64,000 nt of DNA from CAYFQV01 sp964413635 (GCA_964413635.1 CAYPTH010000002.1:7134-71133); one strand, 5' to 3'. Counted from the first letter of the stretch, positions 52,731 to 61,338 are shown. Made by a program: numbers and translations. Notes: a model not told the origin generated them from the letters alone.

Positions 52731-53216
52731 TTAGTCTTGATTGCGCACGTAGAAGACGTCCAACACCGGAATCGGCCGGCCTGTTTCGGGGTCATCCGCA
52801 ATGCCGGCAATTGTCCCCACAACAATCACGCGCTGGTTTCGTTCAATGGTGCCCCCGGGCGGCTCCTCCCTGCTGCGACGCGTGGGGATCCGGGGAGCAA
52901 ACTCGGCTCCCTCGACGATTGCCGCAGCTTTGTACATGACGATGCGCTCGAGACCAATCCACTCACCGGTGACCAATTCGAGCTCCGCTCGAAAGCTCTC
53001 CGGGTTGGGATCAACGACATTAACCGCCGCAACGACGCCGTCGATCACAAAGACCTTGGTGTTCTCCAAGAGCTGATCGGGCGCACGGCGCGCCTGAGTC
53101 GCAATGGATTCGAGTGACGACTCAAAGTCGACGACGTCGTCGAAGGACGCTTTGTCAGCTCCAAATACGGCCGTTGCCAGCAAGACAGCGACTATTGCGC
53201 ACACTAGACGTTTCAT
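52731..53216 (-). CDS. Secreted protein of unknown function
   Basis: A 161-residue protein with a Sec signal peptide (MKRLVCAIVAVLLATAVFGA, cleavage near residue 20). The mature part is acidic and beta-rich, with VFVIDGVVAAVNVVDP and RVIVVGTIAGI as the most hydrophobic strands. I do not recognise the family. A GGGAG ribosome-binding site precedes the ATG at 53216, and a strong promoter lies upstream at 53245-53273. It is divergent from the SDR gene and convergent with the sigma-54 activator gene. Confidence 0.8.
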   Translation of the reverse strand: MKRLVCAIVAVLLATAVFGADKASFDDVVDFESSLESIATQARRAPDQLLENTKVFVIDGVVAAVNVVDPNPESFRAELELVTGEWIGLERIVMYKAAAIVEGAEFAPRIPTRRSREEPPGGTIERNQRVIVVGTIAGIADDPETGRPIPVLDVFYVRNQD

Positions 53217-53236
53217 GCATGCTCCCGATACGAACG

Positions 53237-54007
53237 ATGGGCTCATTATACTCGGCCGGATCGACCGTGTCCAAATCCGAATCGCTCTTGGTCGACAAGC
53301 AGGCGTTGATCGTCGGTGGATCCGGCGGCGTTGGACGCGCAGTCAGCACCGCCCTCGCCGCGCTCGGTGCGGAGGTGTTCGTTCACGGACGGACACAGCG
53401 CAAGGTGGACGCAGTCGTCTCGGAGCTCACCGAGCAAGGCCACCGTGCGCAGGGTTTTGCATTCGAGATCACATCGCCCGAAGCCTTCCTTCCACGTGCA
53501 ACGGAACGCCTACCCATTGACGTCCTGGTTGTCGCGTTTGGACCCATAGCGTACCAGCGCATGGAAGAGGCGACCCTGGATGATCACCGCCGCATGTTCG
53601 AGCTCAACTACCTGTTGCCGGTATCCCTGGTAAATGCGTGCCTTCCCGGCATGATAGATCGTGGATACGGGCGAGTGGTGCTCTTCGGCGGAACGGCAAC
53701 GGAGCGGATCCGCGGGTTCAAGACGATTCCGGCGTATTCAGCCGCGAAAACGGCCCTCGGCTCCTTCATCAAGTCAACGGCGAAACGAGTTCGCACGCCG
53801 GGGGTAACGATTAACGCCTTATGTCCCGATCATGTTCATACCGAGTATTTGACCGAAACGGAGGTCCAAGGGTATGCTCAGCAGATGCCATATGGGCGAC
53901 TCATTGACGTCGACGAAATCGCCGGCATGGTCACCTATCTTATGACGGCCGCGGCGAGCTCGGTACACGGACAACTTCTCGTTCTGGATCAGGGCCGCCA
54001 ACGGTGA
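53237..54007 (+). CDS. Short-chain dehydrogenase/reductase
   Basis: A 256-residue SDR with the NAD(P) loop GGSGGVGRAVS, the Rossmann segment VFVHGRTQRKVD, the catalytic YSAAK (Y-x3-K) and the C-terminal PDHVHTEYLT region. The catalytic Ser region reads LFGGTATER, so the usual Ser position is occupied by Gly/Thr. Start is uncertain: ATG 53237 or GTG 53267, the latter closer to the usual N-terminus and leaving room for the divergent promoter. Substrate unknown. It may be related to 3-oxoacyl-reductase-like SDRs. Confidence 0.87.
   Translation: MGSLYSAGSTVSKSESLLVDKQALIVGGSGGVGRAVSTALAALGAEVFVHGRTQRKVDAVVSELTEQGHRAQGFAFEITSPEAFLPRATERLPIDVLVVAFGPIAYQRMEEATLDDHRRMFELNYLLPVSLVNACLPGMIDRGYGRVVLFGGTATERIRGFKTIPAYSAAKTALGSFIKSTAKRVRTPGVTINALCPDHVHTEYLTETEVQGYAQQMPYGRLIDVDEIAGMVTYLMTAAASSVHGQLLVLDQGRQR
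53245..53273 (-). promoter_or_regulatory. Promoter of the secreted protein gene
   Basis: On the minus strand: TGGACA (53273-53268), a 17-bp spacer, perfect TATAAT (53250-53245). The predicted start near 53238 leaves a leader of about 22 bases with a GGGAG ribosome-binding site. It overlaps the presumed 5' end of the divergent SDR gene. Confidence 0.75.
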
Positions 54008-54056
54008 TATGTTCAGAAGGCTAGAGGCTTCGGGAATGTGGACGAACCAACGCTAT

Positions 54057-54086
54057 TTGACAAAGGTTCTTGCACAGGAATAAGAT
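54057..54086 (+). promoter_or_regulatory. Promoter of the STAS/YbjN/PspA cluster
   Basis: TTGACA (54057-54062), an 18-bp spacer, TAAGAT (54081-54086). The start of the STAS gene at 54146 is about 55 bases downstream of the predicted start point. Confidence 0.7.
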
Positions 54087-54145
54087 GGGTGCAATTAAAA
54101 AGGCCTTGCTTCAGAAGATCGTGGTCTTCTGATTGAAGGAGAGAC

Positions 54146-54697
54146 ATGAACAACAACGATATCGTTCCCGGTTTTGACGAGGAAAAAGACGAAAGCTTAA
54201 AAATCCGGCTACAGAAAGTGGATTCCGTTGACGGCGGGCTCATTCTGTATTTGACCGGCTACATCGATACGTACAACTCGAACTTCTTTCAGAAGCGTGT
54301 CACCCGCGCGGTCGAGGCTGGTTACATGCGGCTCATTTTCCACTGTGGCGGACTCAATTACGTATCCAGCACCGGCATTGGATCGTTCACCGCCTTCCTA
54401 AAAGCGGTGAAGCCGCGTGGCGGCGACCTGGTGCTGCTCGAAATCCAGCCAAAGGTCTACGAAGTATTCCAGCTTCTCGGCTTTTCCCAGTTCTTCAATA
54501 TCAAGGACAACCTGGACGAGGCGGTGGAGTTCTTTAAAAAGGGTGGCGTCACCGTCGAGTCGGATGTCTTTCCCAAGATCTTCAAGTGCCCGATCTGCTC
54601 AAAGAAGCTGAAGGCAACGAAGGCGGGACGGTTCCGCTGCTCCGAGTGCAAGACCATCCTTGCAATCGACAACTCCGGACAGGTCTTCCTCGGCTGA
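54146..54697 (+). CDS. STAS-domain protein with C-terminal zinc ribbon
   Basis: A 183-residue protein. Residues about 18-130 are an anti-sigma-antagonist-type STAS domain; the phospho-acceptor loop reads NYVSSTGIGSF, keeping the Ser aligned with SpoIIAA Ser58 while the preceding Asp is Ser. A zinc ribbon follows at about 148-175 (KCPICSKKL...RCSECKTIL). The GAAGGAGAG ribosome-binding site is good. Signalling by Ser phosphorylation and switching of a partner is likely; the ribbon may bind the partner. First gene of the PspA cluster. Confidence 0.85.
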   Translation: MNNNDIVPGFDEEKDESLKIRLQKVDSVDGGLILYLTGYIDTYNSNFFQKRVTRAVEAGYMRLIFHCGGLNYVSSTGIGSFTAFLKAVKPRGGDLVLLEIQPKVYEVFQLLGFSQFFNIKDNLDEAVEFFKKGGVTVESDVFPKIFKCPICSKKLKATKAGRFRCSECKTILAIDNSGQVFLG

Positions 54698-54755
54698 CCT
54701 TCATCCTGTACAATGGCTCCACTGTCGAACACTCTAACAGTCGGAGCCGGTACGT

Positions 54756-55133
54756 ATGGATAACACGAAAATCGAAGGCTACCTCATCAATCTGGGCCTG
54801 ACGTTCCGAGATGTGGAAGAGAACGCGTGGATCATTGATGATCCCGAGAATGGCTTGAGTAACGTCGTCGTCTTCGCCCAGGATTCTCTTGTCACCATTC
54901 GAACCAAGGTCATGGACCTCCCCTCGCAGCGGCGGGAGGAGTTCTTTCACAAACTCCTGACTCTTAACTCAGAGATGATTCACGGTGCCTACGCTCTGGA
55001 TGAAAACAACGTTATCTTGATCGATACCCTGGAACTTGCGACCATGGATATCGAGGAGTTCCAGGCTTCACTCGATGCGACGGGGTTGGCACTTGCTCAA
55101 CATTACGGCGTACTTTCGGAGTTCCGGAAGTAA
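54756..55133 (+). CDS. YbjN-like / chaperone-like small protein
   Basis: A 125-residue acidic protein with alternating strands and helices. Motifs VVFAQDSLVTIRTKV and LLTLNSEMIHGAYALDENNVILIDTLEL (quoted in part) match the layout of YbjN-domain and type III secretion-chaperone-like folds, which this family resembles. It starts 58 bp after the STAS gene and ends 14 bp before pspA. In context it may bind or regulate PspA or the envelope-stress response; this is inference. Confidence 0.72.
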   Translation: MDNTKIEGYLINLGLTFRDVEENAWIIDDPENGLSNVVVFAQDSLVTIRTKVMDLPSQRREEFFHKLLTLNSEMIHGAYALDENNVILIDTLELATMDIEEFQASLDATGLALAQHYGVLSEFRK

Positions 55134-55147
55134 GGAGGAGGATCCCG

Positions 55148-55966
55148 GTGGGGATTTTTGAACGATTCAGACGGCTTGTCCGATCAAACCTGAACGAAAT
55201 GATAAGCAAGGCTGAGGATCCCGAGAAGATGCTCAACCAGCTGATCACCGACATGAATCAGCAGCTCATCGAGTCTAAGAAGAGCGTCGCCTCCGCGATC
55301 GCCGACGAGAAGAAGATCGAGCGGCAAATGAACCAGAGCACCGAGCAGGCGCAAGAGTGGGAACGAAAGGCCCAACTCGCGGTGCGTGCCGGCAAGGATG
55401 ACCTGGCAAAAGAAGCGCTCGCCCGCAAGCGTGAGATGGAGAAGTACGCCCAGGAGTACAAGACGCAACTCGATCAGCAACATCAGTCCGTGGAGAAACT
55501 GAAATCCGCCCTCCGCGGTCTTCAGCAGAAAAGCGAAGAGGCGCAGCGCAAGAAGAACCTCTTGGTCGCACGGTCAAAGCGGGTCGAGGCGCAAAAGAAG
55601 CTCCAGGGCACACTGAGCGGAATGTCGGACAATTCCGCCTTCGAGGCCTTCGACAAGATGTCCCAGAAAATGGACCAACTCGAGGCTGAGAACGAGGCCA
55701 TGGAAGAGCTCGACGACTACTCAGGCAAACAGGATATCGACGAAAAGTTCGCGGAGCTGGAGTCCGGTTCCGGCGATGGCGACAAGATGCTCGAAGACCT
55801 GAAGGAGCGAATGGCTCTCGAGGATCGAAGCTCAGGCTCGAAAAGCGGCAGCGCGGGCGGTGAGAGCGATGAGAGCAGCGAAGGCAAAAGCTCCGCGGGC
55901 GAGAGCGATGACGACATCGACGCCACCTTGGACGAGCTCAAGCGCCGCATGAAGGATGAGGAGTAG
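55148..55966 (+). CDS. pspA: PspA/IM30-family membrane-remodelling protein
   Basis: A 272-residue ESCRT-III-like protein that coats and protects the inner membrane. The N-terminal amphipathic helix is MGIFERFRRLVRSNLNEM, followed by a long charged coiled coil to about residue 200. The C-terminal 60 residues are a Ser/Gly/acidic linker and a short terminal helix. Start is GTG 55148, preceded by AAGGAGGAGGAT, a strong site. The winged-helix gene overlaps its end by 11 bp. Confidence 0.94.
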   Translation: MGIFERFRRLVRSNLNEMISKAEDPEKMLNQLITDMNQQLIESKKSVASAIADEKKIERQMNQSTEQAQEWERKAQLAVRAGKDDLAKEALARKREMEKYAQEYKTQLDQQHQSVEKLKSALRGLQQKSEEAQRKKNLLVARSKRVEAQKKLQGTLSGMSDNSAFEAFDKMSQKMDQLEAENEAMEELDDYSGKQDIDEKFAELESGSGDGDKMLEDLKERMALEDRSSGSKSGSAGGESDESSEGKSSAGESDDDIDATLDELKRRMKDEE

Positions 55967-56624
55967 CAGCCCCGAGAGCCCTTCACGATCACTCCCCTCG
56001 GCGACGCTACTCAGCGACCTCGCCTCGGAGCGGGCGCGGTTCCGGATTCTCCTCCGGGAATTCCCGCGCTGCAGTTTCGAGGCGATATCCTCCTTCACCG
56101 ACCTCGAATCCTCTGACATCATCATCTTCCCCGCCCGGCTGCTGACCGACGTACTGGACCGGGCGGACCACGTTTTCGACACCGCCTGCACGCTGGTTTT
56201 CGGACCGCCAAGAACGCTCGCGGCAGCGTACCTTGCCGGGGCGGGCGACTTCATGAAGGATCCCTGGGAGCCTGAGGAGCTCCTCTTTCGCATAGAGAGG
56301 CTGGCCGCAGGCGCCGTCGCCCAGGAGAGCCCTTCCGGTGATGATTCGGGCGTCGTCGAGCTTGACGGCGTCCGAGTTGAGCTCACCGCCGAGGAACGCC
56401 GCCTATTTCGCGCGCTGTGCGGGGCGCCGGACGGGATCGCGTCACGCCGCGCCCTCGCCTTTGCCATGGGGGTGGATGCGCCGAGCTCATCCCGGGCGGT
56501 TGACATGCGTATTGCCCGACTGCGTAAGCGCTTACAGCCTCTCGCCGGCTACGCGAATCCGATCGTTTCGGTCCGCGGGCGCGGATATCGGCTGAACCTT
56601 CACGACACCGTGTCCTGTGGATAA
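55956..56624 (+). CDS. OmpR-like winged-helix regulator with degenerate receiver
   Basis: A 222-residue DNA-binding protein. The C-terminal domain (about 135-222) has the OmpR-type wing: VELTAEERRLFRAL, SRAVDMRIARLRKRL (recognition helix region) and IVSVRGRGYRL. The N-terminal 115 residues have a receiver-like size and end GAGDFMKDPWEPEELL, which looks like the K-P segment, but no acidic phospho-acceptor cluster is visible. It starts at ATG 55956 inside pspA. The stop codon lies inside a perfect DnaA box at 56616-56624. It probably controls this stress cluster. Confidence 0.8.
   Translation: MRSSSPESPSRSLPSATLLSDLASERARFRILLREFPRCSFEAISSFTDLESSDIIIFPARLLTDVLDRADHVFDTACTLVFGPPRTLAAAYLAGAGDFMKDPWEPEELLFRIERLAAGAVAQESPSGDDSGVVELDGVRVELTAEERRLFRALCGAPDGIASRRALAFAMGVDAPSSSRAVDMRIARLRKRLQPLAGYANPIVSVRGRGYRLNLHDTVSCG
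56616..56624 (-). promoter_or_regulatory. Perfect DnaA box 1
   Basis: TTATCCACA on the minus strand (TGTGGATAA as printed), an exact match to the 9-bp DnaA-binding consensus. It contains the stop codon of the winged-helix gene. Confidence 0.75.
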
Positions 56625-56944
56625 ATTGTGGGCAAATCCGACCCGGCAATTGAGAGCAGCACCCCGCAGCCGTGTCTCGTATAGGCTATGGAGGCGCCAG
56701 GGGAGGCTAACACATAGACGTTTTGGTATATCTTTTTCATGAAACAGATTACGCTTGAGTTTTTATTTTTTGACCTTTTTGCCTCGCTTCGAGGAGCGCC
56801 GGGTGTTCACAAATCAATACATGTTGGGTGGCGATTCTTGTGGATAACTTGTGCGATTAATTGGGGAATTCTTCTCAGATCGTCGCAAGTAGGACCTCAC
56901 GGGTGTATGTTGAACAGCACCCACCCCCGTGCTACAGTCCTGGT
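56625..56944. other. Non-coding 320-bp region with T-rich tract and DnaA boxes
   Basis: No convincing gene. It holds a T-rich tract (about 56756-56790), an imperfect DnaA box (GTGTTCACA, 56803-56811) and a perfect box at 56839-56847. Composition is clearly more AT-rich than the rest of the window. A weak plus-strand open frame (56739-56948) lacks a ribosome-binding site and overlaps the next gene. Confidence 0.65.
56839..56847 (-). promoter_or_regulatory. Perfect DnaA box 2
   Basis: TTATCCACA on the minus strand (TGTGGATAA as printed), 223 bp from box 1 and in the same orientation. Confidence 0.75.
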
Positions 56945-57910
56945 GTGAAAGGGGTCCTCTCGGCAATCGGGCGGTTTCTCGCGATCCTCTTCGCTGTTCT
57001 CATTGCCATCACGGGTGTCGGCGTAGTGCTTGACATCATTCCCATTTGGAGTGGCTCTGGAGAAGCGGGAGCATCGGCATACCTCGCATTGATTGTGGGA
57101 TCTCTCCGCAACTCCTGGTTCGCGGTGGGAATAACCGCGATCCTTGCGTGGCTGTTTTCCCTTCTGCGGCATCCGGCGCACCGTTCCCTCGCACGTCTCT
57201 CAGTCTTCGTCATCGCGACGGTCATATTCACGGCGGGTGGAATAGGTGCCGGCCTCCTGACAACCCTGGTCGGTGGGGAGCAGCCGAGCTTCGCAATTCG
57301 ACCGGGAGGGTTCTACAATACGGGAGACGGCTTCGTCTACTTCGAGGACCGGGAAGGCCTTTCCTACCGCAACGGTGTCCGAGTGCAGAACACCGCCCCC
57401 CCTCGCATGACGCCACTTCGATCGGCTCGACAGAACCCACCAGCCGCGAGCCTCACGATTCCCGCTACCGGCGAACAGCTTTCCTTGTCGCAATTCGAGA
57501 GTGTGTACTGGACCGAGACCGAGCCACCGCCGGAGCTCGTCGGCTTTTTTTCCGCCGCGGCTGAGGTGAGTAGAACGTGGATTGCGAGGGCGGGCCCCCG
57601 CGATCTCCACTATCTTTCGCTCGGAGCCGTGACGATCCTCCTCTTTTCCATGGCGTGGGTGATTGTTCGACTGACAAAGTGGCCGCTTCTCAACGCGATC
57701 CTCGCAGTGCTCTTGGCGTGGGGTGTCGTAGAGCTTCTTGCGGTCGACCTCTCCGGTCTCGCCAAGGAACTACTCGGCGAGACGATTCCCGGGCAACTCT
57801 ATCCCTTCGTTCCTCACGCCGCGCTTGCGGTGATAACGATCGTTCTCGTCATCATTGGTCTTTTTCAGGGACCCTTTCGCGAATGGCAAAGGAACGTAGC
57901 CGGTGGATAG
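56945..57910 (+). CDS. LptF/LptG-like membrane protein, subunit A of a pair
   Basis: A 321-residue protein from the preferred GTG 56945 (TTG starts lie upstream). Three N-terminal hydrophobic spans (about 3-25, 42-66, 77-100), a polar central domain of about 110 residues that would be periplasmic, then three C-terminal spans. This 3+3 topology with a central periplasmic domain is that of LptF and LptG, but sequence similarity is faint. It overlaps the next gene, of the same layout, by 8 bp. I infer a heterodimeric permease; no ATPase gene is adjacent. Confidence 0.7.
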   Translation: MKGVLSAIGRFLAILFAVLIAITGVGVVLDIIPIWSGSGEAGASAYLALIVGSLRNSWFAVGITAILAWLFSLLRHPAHRSLARLSVFVIATVIFTAGGIGAGLLTTLVGGEQPSFAIRPGGFYNTGDGFVYFEDREGLSYRNGVRVQNTAPPRMTPLRSARQNPPAASLTIPATGEQLSLSQFESVYWTETEPPPELVGFFSAAAEVSRTWIARAGPRDLHYLSLGAVTILLFSMAWVIVRLTKWPLLNAILAVLLAWGVVELLAVDLSGLAKELLGETIPGQLYPFVPHAALAVITIVLVIIGLFQGPFREWQRNVAGG

Positions 57911-59618
57911 CGCACTGCGGAAGACGCTTGTGGCAGGAATCCCCGGACTCCTCATTGCCGTCGCCGTGTCGATTGCGGTCTCGTTCTGGCAGATGCCGGA
58001 AGGCGCCCTGATAGATCCCCTTCGCGGGATGTGGCTCATGCACGATATCCTCATCCGGGTCATCGACATCCTCATACCCCTTACCATGGCTGTTCTCGCG
58101 GTGGTCTTCTCGCTGCTGCTCAACCCGGCCGACCTCTCGGCCTCGCCGGGTGGTATGCCGAGCTTCTTTCGACTCGCCCGACAGGTACTCGTCCTCATAA
58201 TTGTCGGCACCGTGGTGTACGCTATTGTTCTGGGCGTTCTCCGTCCCGTGGCAGTCGACCGACGTCAGAATGCGGTGGCAGACAGCCAGATCGCCCAGGA
58301 TCTTCTCGACCGAGCCCGAGCACGTGAGGTGCAAGAAGAGCACCGTGATGCGGCACGGAGCTATGAGGCGTATCTGATCTTAGATCCCGGCAACCAGGCC
58401 ATCATATCCGAGCTCGATGCTGCTCGAGCGGCAATGCGAACACTCGAGGGACAGGACACACAACCGGTCGCAGAGGATTTCACTCCCCTGGATTCGGTGA
58501 CGGGACTCTCCGTCGGCCGGCTCATTACCCGGGCGAGAAAGTTTCTGGAGGAAGAGGAGTACTTCTCGGCGCACTACTACGCCGGCCGTGCGCTTGATAT
58601 CGATGCAGATTCTCCCCAGGCTCGACAGATTGCGGCGCGGGCCCGGCAGGCACTGCAGTCACAGACTCCTTCGGAGGAGGAAGAGGCCGACGCAAGCTTC
58701 TTCAAACGGAAGCGGGACGGCTACATGGCGCTCTACGAGGATGATGATCCCATAACCGCCTATTACGTATTCAAGTCCCTCCGGGAGGATCGCCCGCGGG
58801 ATCCCGACGTTCAGCGGTACTACCGGGAAGCGCTCGACGCGGTCCAGGAAGTGTCCTTCTTCATTGATGACGCCCAGGAAAACGTCGACATTCCGGGCAG
58901 GTACAACGTCATGGCTCGCTACCGCGATGAGGGCGATTCGACGACACACCTCTGGGTTGACAAGATCGTCATGGGAACGGGGGGTGCCTACTTCTACGGG
59001 ATCGAGGCACTATCCACTCGAGATGGCGAGCGCCTCTACCACTTTGCCGCGGAATACGGGAAGATGGTCGGGGAGGTCCTCAACATGCGCGGCATCGACC
59101 GAGATGTGGCGCAGCGCCGCAAAACGCCGCAGTACTTCCATGGCTCGAGGCCGGCGGAGGAGATGGCGCTTCTCCGCATTCCCGTCTCCATTGACGCGCT
59201 CATGCGCGCCTCCTACGCCGACTCCGGCATGGAAAAAGCCGGCGTTCTCGAGCTCCTCGACATGCGACAGTCCTTCACCGCCCTGGGACACCGCGTCGAA
59301 CCAGTATATCGGGAGCTCCTCGACAGACTCATCATGCCCTTCACCTTCGTCATACTGTCAATACTTGCGGTCGCGCTGGGCTGGCAGTGGCGTTCTCGGT
59401 CTCTGTCCCGTCCATCGGTCGTCGTTGTCGCAATGGCGCCACTGGTCTTCCTGCTTGCGTACTGGATAACCACGCTGTACACCTACCTCCACCGGGGCCT
59501 CATTACCCTCTTGGTCGCACGGGCACAGCCCGTGTTCGCGACGCTTCTCCTTGTCGCCGCTGAAACCCTCCTCCTCGTCCTCGCGTTGATTGTACTCGCG
59601 GGGCAGAAGACTCGATGA
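57903..59618 (+). CDS. LptF/LptG-like permease with helical-repeat (TPR-like) insertion, subunit B
   Basis: A 571-residue membrane protein. Three N-terminal spans lie within the first 120 residues. Residues about 125-310 are helical and TPR-like (YFSAHYYAGRALDIDADSP, YMALYEDDDPITAYYVFKSL in parts). A beta-rich stretch follows (about 320-400). The C-terminal region VLELLDMRQSF... RELLDRLIMPFTFVILSILAVALGW resembles the LptF/G segment before and in TM4, and two more spans complete 3+3 topology. LptF/G move LPS from the inner membrane; the cargo here is unknown. A J-domain gene follows with a 4-bp overlap. Confidence 0.72.
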   Translation: MDSALRKTLVAGIPGLLIAVAVSIAVSFWQMPEGALIDPLRGMWLMHDILIRVIDILIPLTMAVLAVVFSLLLNPADLSASPGGMPSFFRLARQVLVLIIVGTVVYAIVLGVLRPVAVDRRQNAVADSQIAQDLLDRARAREVQEEHRDAARSYEAYLILDPGNQAIISELDAARAAMRTLEGQDTQPVAEDFTPLDSVTGLSVGRLITRARKFLEEEEYFSAHYYAGRALDIDADSPQARQIAARARQALQSQTPSEEEEADASFFKRKRDGYMALYEDDDPITAYYVFKSLREDRPRDPDVQRYYREALDAVQEVSFFIDDAQENVDIPGRYNVMARYRDEGDSTTHLWVDKIVMGTGGAYFYGIEALSTRDGERLYHFAAEYGKMVGEVLNMRGIDRDVAQRRKTPQYFHGSRPAEEMALLRIPVSIDALMRASYADSGMEKAGVLELLDMRQSFTALGHRVEPVYRELLDRLIMPFTFVILSILAVALGWQWRSRSLSRPSVVVVAMAPLVFLLAYWITTLYTYLHRGLITLLVARAQPVFATLLLVAAETLLLVLALIVLAGQKTR

Positions 59619-60373
59619 GACCGTCGCGGCTCCACCTCCGACGCATCGGAACCACCGTCGGCGCCGCGGCGCAACCCGTGCGGGGCCTCTTGGTCGGCGC
59701 AGTGCTTGGAATCCCTCTCGGCGTGTACGGGGTGGCCCTGGGCTCCCTTACGGGCTTCCTCGTGGATCAGACAATTCGCCGGGCGCGGAGTCGACGACTC
59801 CCGCCGCCGGCGCGCCACCTGGTCACGATCGTCCGTTATTGCAGCGGCTCGCGAGAGATGCCGCGAGAGCTCCTGGCAACGACGCTGTCGGTACTCGCAG
59901 CCGCCGGCGCCATATCGCCCGCGTCGCGCCTCGGACTCTCGCCGGCGCAGTGGCAGCTCCCGGTGCTCTCCACAGATGCACGGAACGCCGCCCGGCGCCT
60001 CCGGGACGAGTTACCGCCCGGGCACGTGCGGGAGCTCTGTGCGGCACTCCGCGAAGCCTCGGCCCGGGGAGAGATCAACGAGATGGAGGCTACTGAGCTT
60101 CTCGGGTGGCTCCACGGCACCGAGGCGGATGCCATGGAGGATGATGTGCGCCGCGCCGCCACGATTCTCGGCCTCGACGGGACCGCGAGCCTTGCAGACG
60201 CAAAGCGCGCGTACCGTAATCTCGCCTCGCAGTTCCACCCCGACGCAACGCTGGGCCTGAGCGAAGAACAGCGACAGGAGGCCGCCGAGGCGTTCCGTCG
60301 AATCCGAGAAGCATACGAGACCTTTGTTGCCTTTCTTGCCCCGTCGAAGGCGCAGCGGGACGAGGCGAGATAG
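59615..60373 (+). CDS. Membrane-associated J-domain protein (DjlA-like)
   Basis: A 252-residue protein. A glycine-rich hydrophobic segment lies at about 22-55 (GLLVGAVLGIPLGVYGVALGS). The central helical region resembles the TerB-like domain of DjlA. The C-terminal 70 residues are a J-domain with the HPD motif in SQFHPDATLG, so it should stimulate the ATPase of DnaK. It overlaps the LptF/G-like gene by 4 bp. Its role with that transporter pair is inference from operon structure only. Confidence 0.85.
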   Translation: MRPSRLHLRRIGTTVGAAAQPVRGLLVGAVLGIPLGVYGVALGSLTGFLVDQTIRRARSRRLPPPARHLVTIVRYCSGSREMPRELLATTLSVLAAAGAISPASRLGLSPAQWQLPVLSTDARNAARRLRDELPPGHVRELCAALREASARGEINEMEATELLGWLHGTEADAMEDDVRRAATILGLDGTASLADAKRAYRNLASQFHPDATLGLSEEQRQEAAEAFRRIREAYETFVAFLAPSKAQRDEAR

Positions 60374-60384
60374 CCCGAAGCAAC

Positions 60385-61338
60385 ATGCAAGAAGCAATTG
60401 TAGGGGCGCTGCAGGACATTCGAACTCCCTTCTGGGACACCACATTCGTGTTGGCAAGCGCCCTGGGCGAGGAGCTCTTTGTTCTGTCGGTGGCCGCGCT
60501 GATCTACTGGAACATCTCGAAGCACGGCGGCTACATTCTCGTACTGACCTACGTGGCCTCCATGACCGCCAACGATCTGCTGCAGCTCATTGTCCAAGCG
60601 CGTCATCCGCAGGAGGTGCTCACCGGGGTGTACGCCCTCTCCGTGACCACTGCGGAAGGCTTCTCCTTTCCCAGCGGTCATACTCAAGCTGCGACCACCC
60701 TCTTTGTCACGCTGGCGCTTCTGTTCCGTCGGAACGCCATGTATCTCCTCACCGCTGCCGTGTTGGCCCTGGTGGGCGTATCACGGGTATACCTTGGGCT
60801 CCACTGGCCCCTCGATGTGGTCGGCGGCTGGGTGATAGGCGCGCTCTTTGCGCTCGGAACATACCGGCTCCTCTACGTGGGATCGAAGCCCCTCTCACCG
60901 AAAAGCCGCAGGCACGGAGATGTCACCGCCCTTCTGCTCTCCGGCGCCGCCGTTCTTGCAGTGGTGACGCTTACGGTCGCCCTGCTTACGGCCCTCGTCG
61001 CGTCCAGCCTCCAGAGCACGGAGATGGCTCGGATCGGCGGTGCAGGCATCGGAACCCTTCTTGGATTCGCCCTCGAGCGAAGGACTTTCGGTTTCGTCGT
61101 GGCGGCGACCACGCGGCGGAAGATCGCTCGCTACCTCGCCGGCATGCTCGCCTGCGGCGTCGTTATTGTCGGGGCACAGGCGCTACGGAGTTTCGCCGCC
61201 GGGGGGTTCGCCGCCGGCTACGCGGTGGATACGCTTGTCTACGCCGTGGTCGGCGCCTGGGTCGCCGGTGTGTACCCCAGCCTCGGAAAACGCATCGGCC
61301 TATTCCAGGAAGAAAAGGCGTCTCTCGGCGACTCTTAG
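60385..61338 (+). CDS. PAP2-family membrane phosphatase
   Basis: A 317-residue membrane protein with about eight hydrophobic spans. PAP2 motif 2 is FPSGHTQA and motif 3 is SRVYLGLHWPLDV, both intact; motif 1 is reduced to QARHP, with no Lys at the usual spacing. Relatives dephosphorylate phosphatidic acid or undecaprenyl diphosphate. Its C-terminal 150 residues form extra spans beyond the core. The stop overlaps the convergent murA by 4 bp. Confidence 0.9.
   Translation: MQEAIVGALQDIRTPFWDTTFVLASALGEELFVLSVAALIYWNISKHGGYILVLTYVASMTANDLLQLIVQARHPQEVLTGVYALSVTTAEGFSFPSGHTQAATTLFVTLALLFRRNAMYLLTAAVLALVGVSRVYLGLHWPLDVVGGWVIGALFALGTYRLLYVGSKPLSPKSRRHGDVTALLLSGAAVLAVVTLTVALLTALVASSLQSTEMARIGGAGIGTLLGFALERRTFGFVVAATTRRKIARYLAGMLACGVVIVGAQALRSFAAGGFAAGYAVDTLVYAVVGAWVAGVYPSLGKRIGLFQEEKASLGDS

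Noticed and set aside
56739..56948. Small open frame in the DnaA-box region (69 codons)
   Set aside because: No ribosome-binding site, overlaps the next gene, and composition follows the T-rich DNA.
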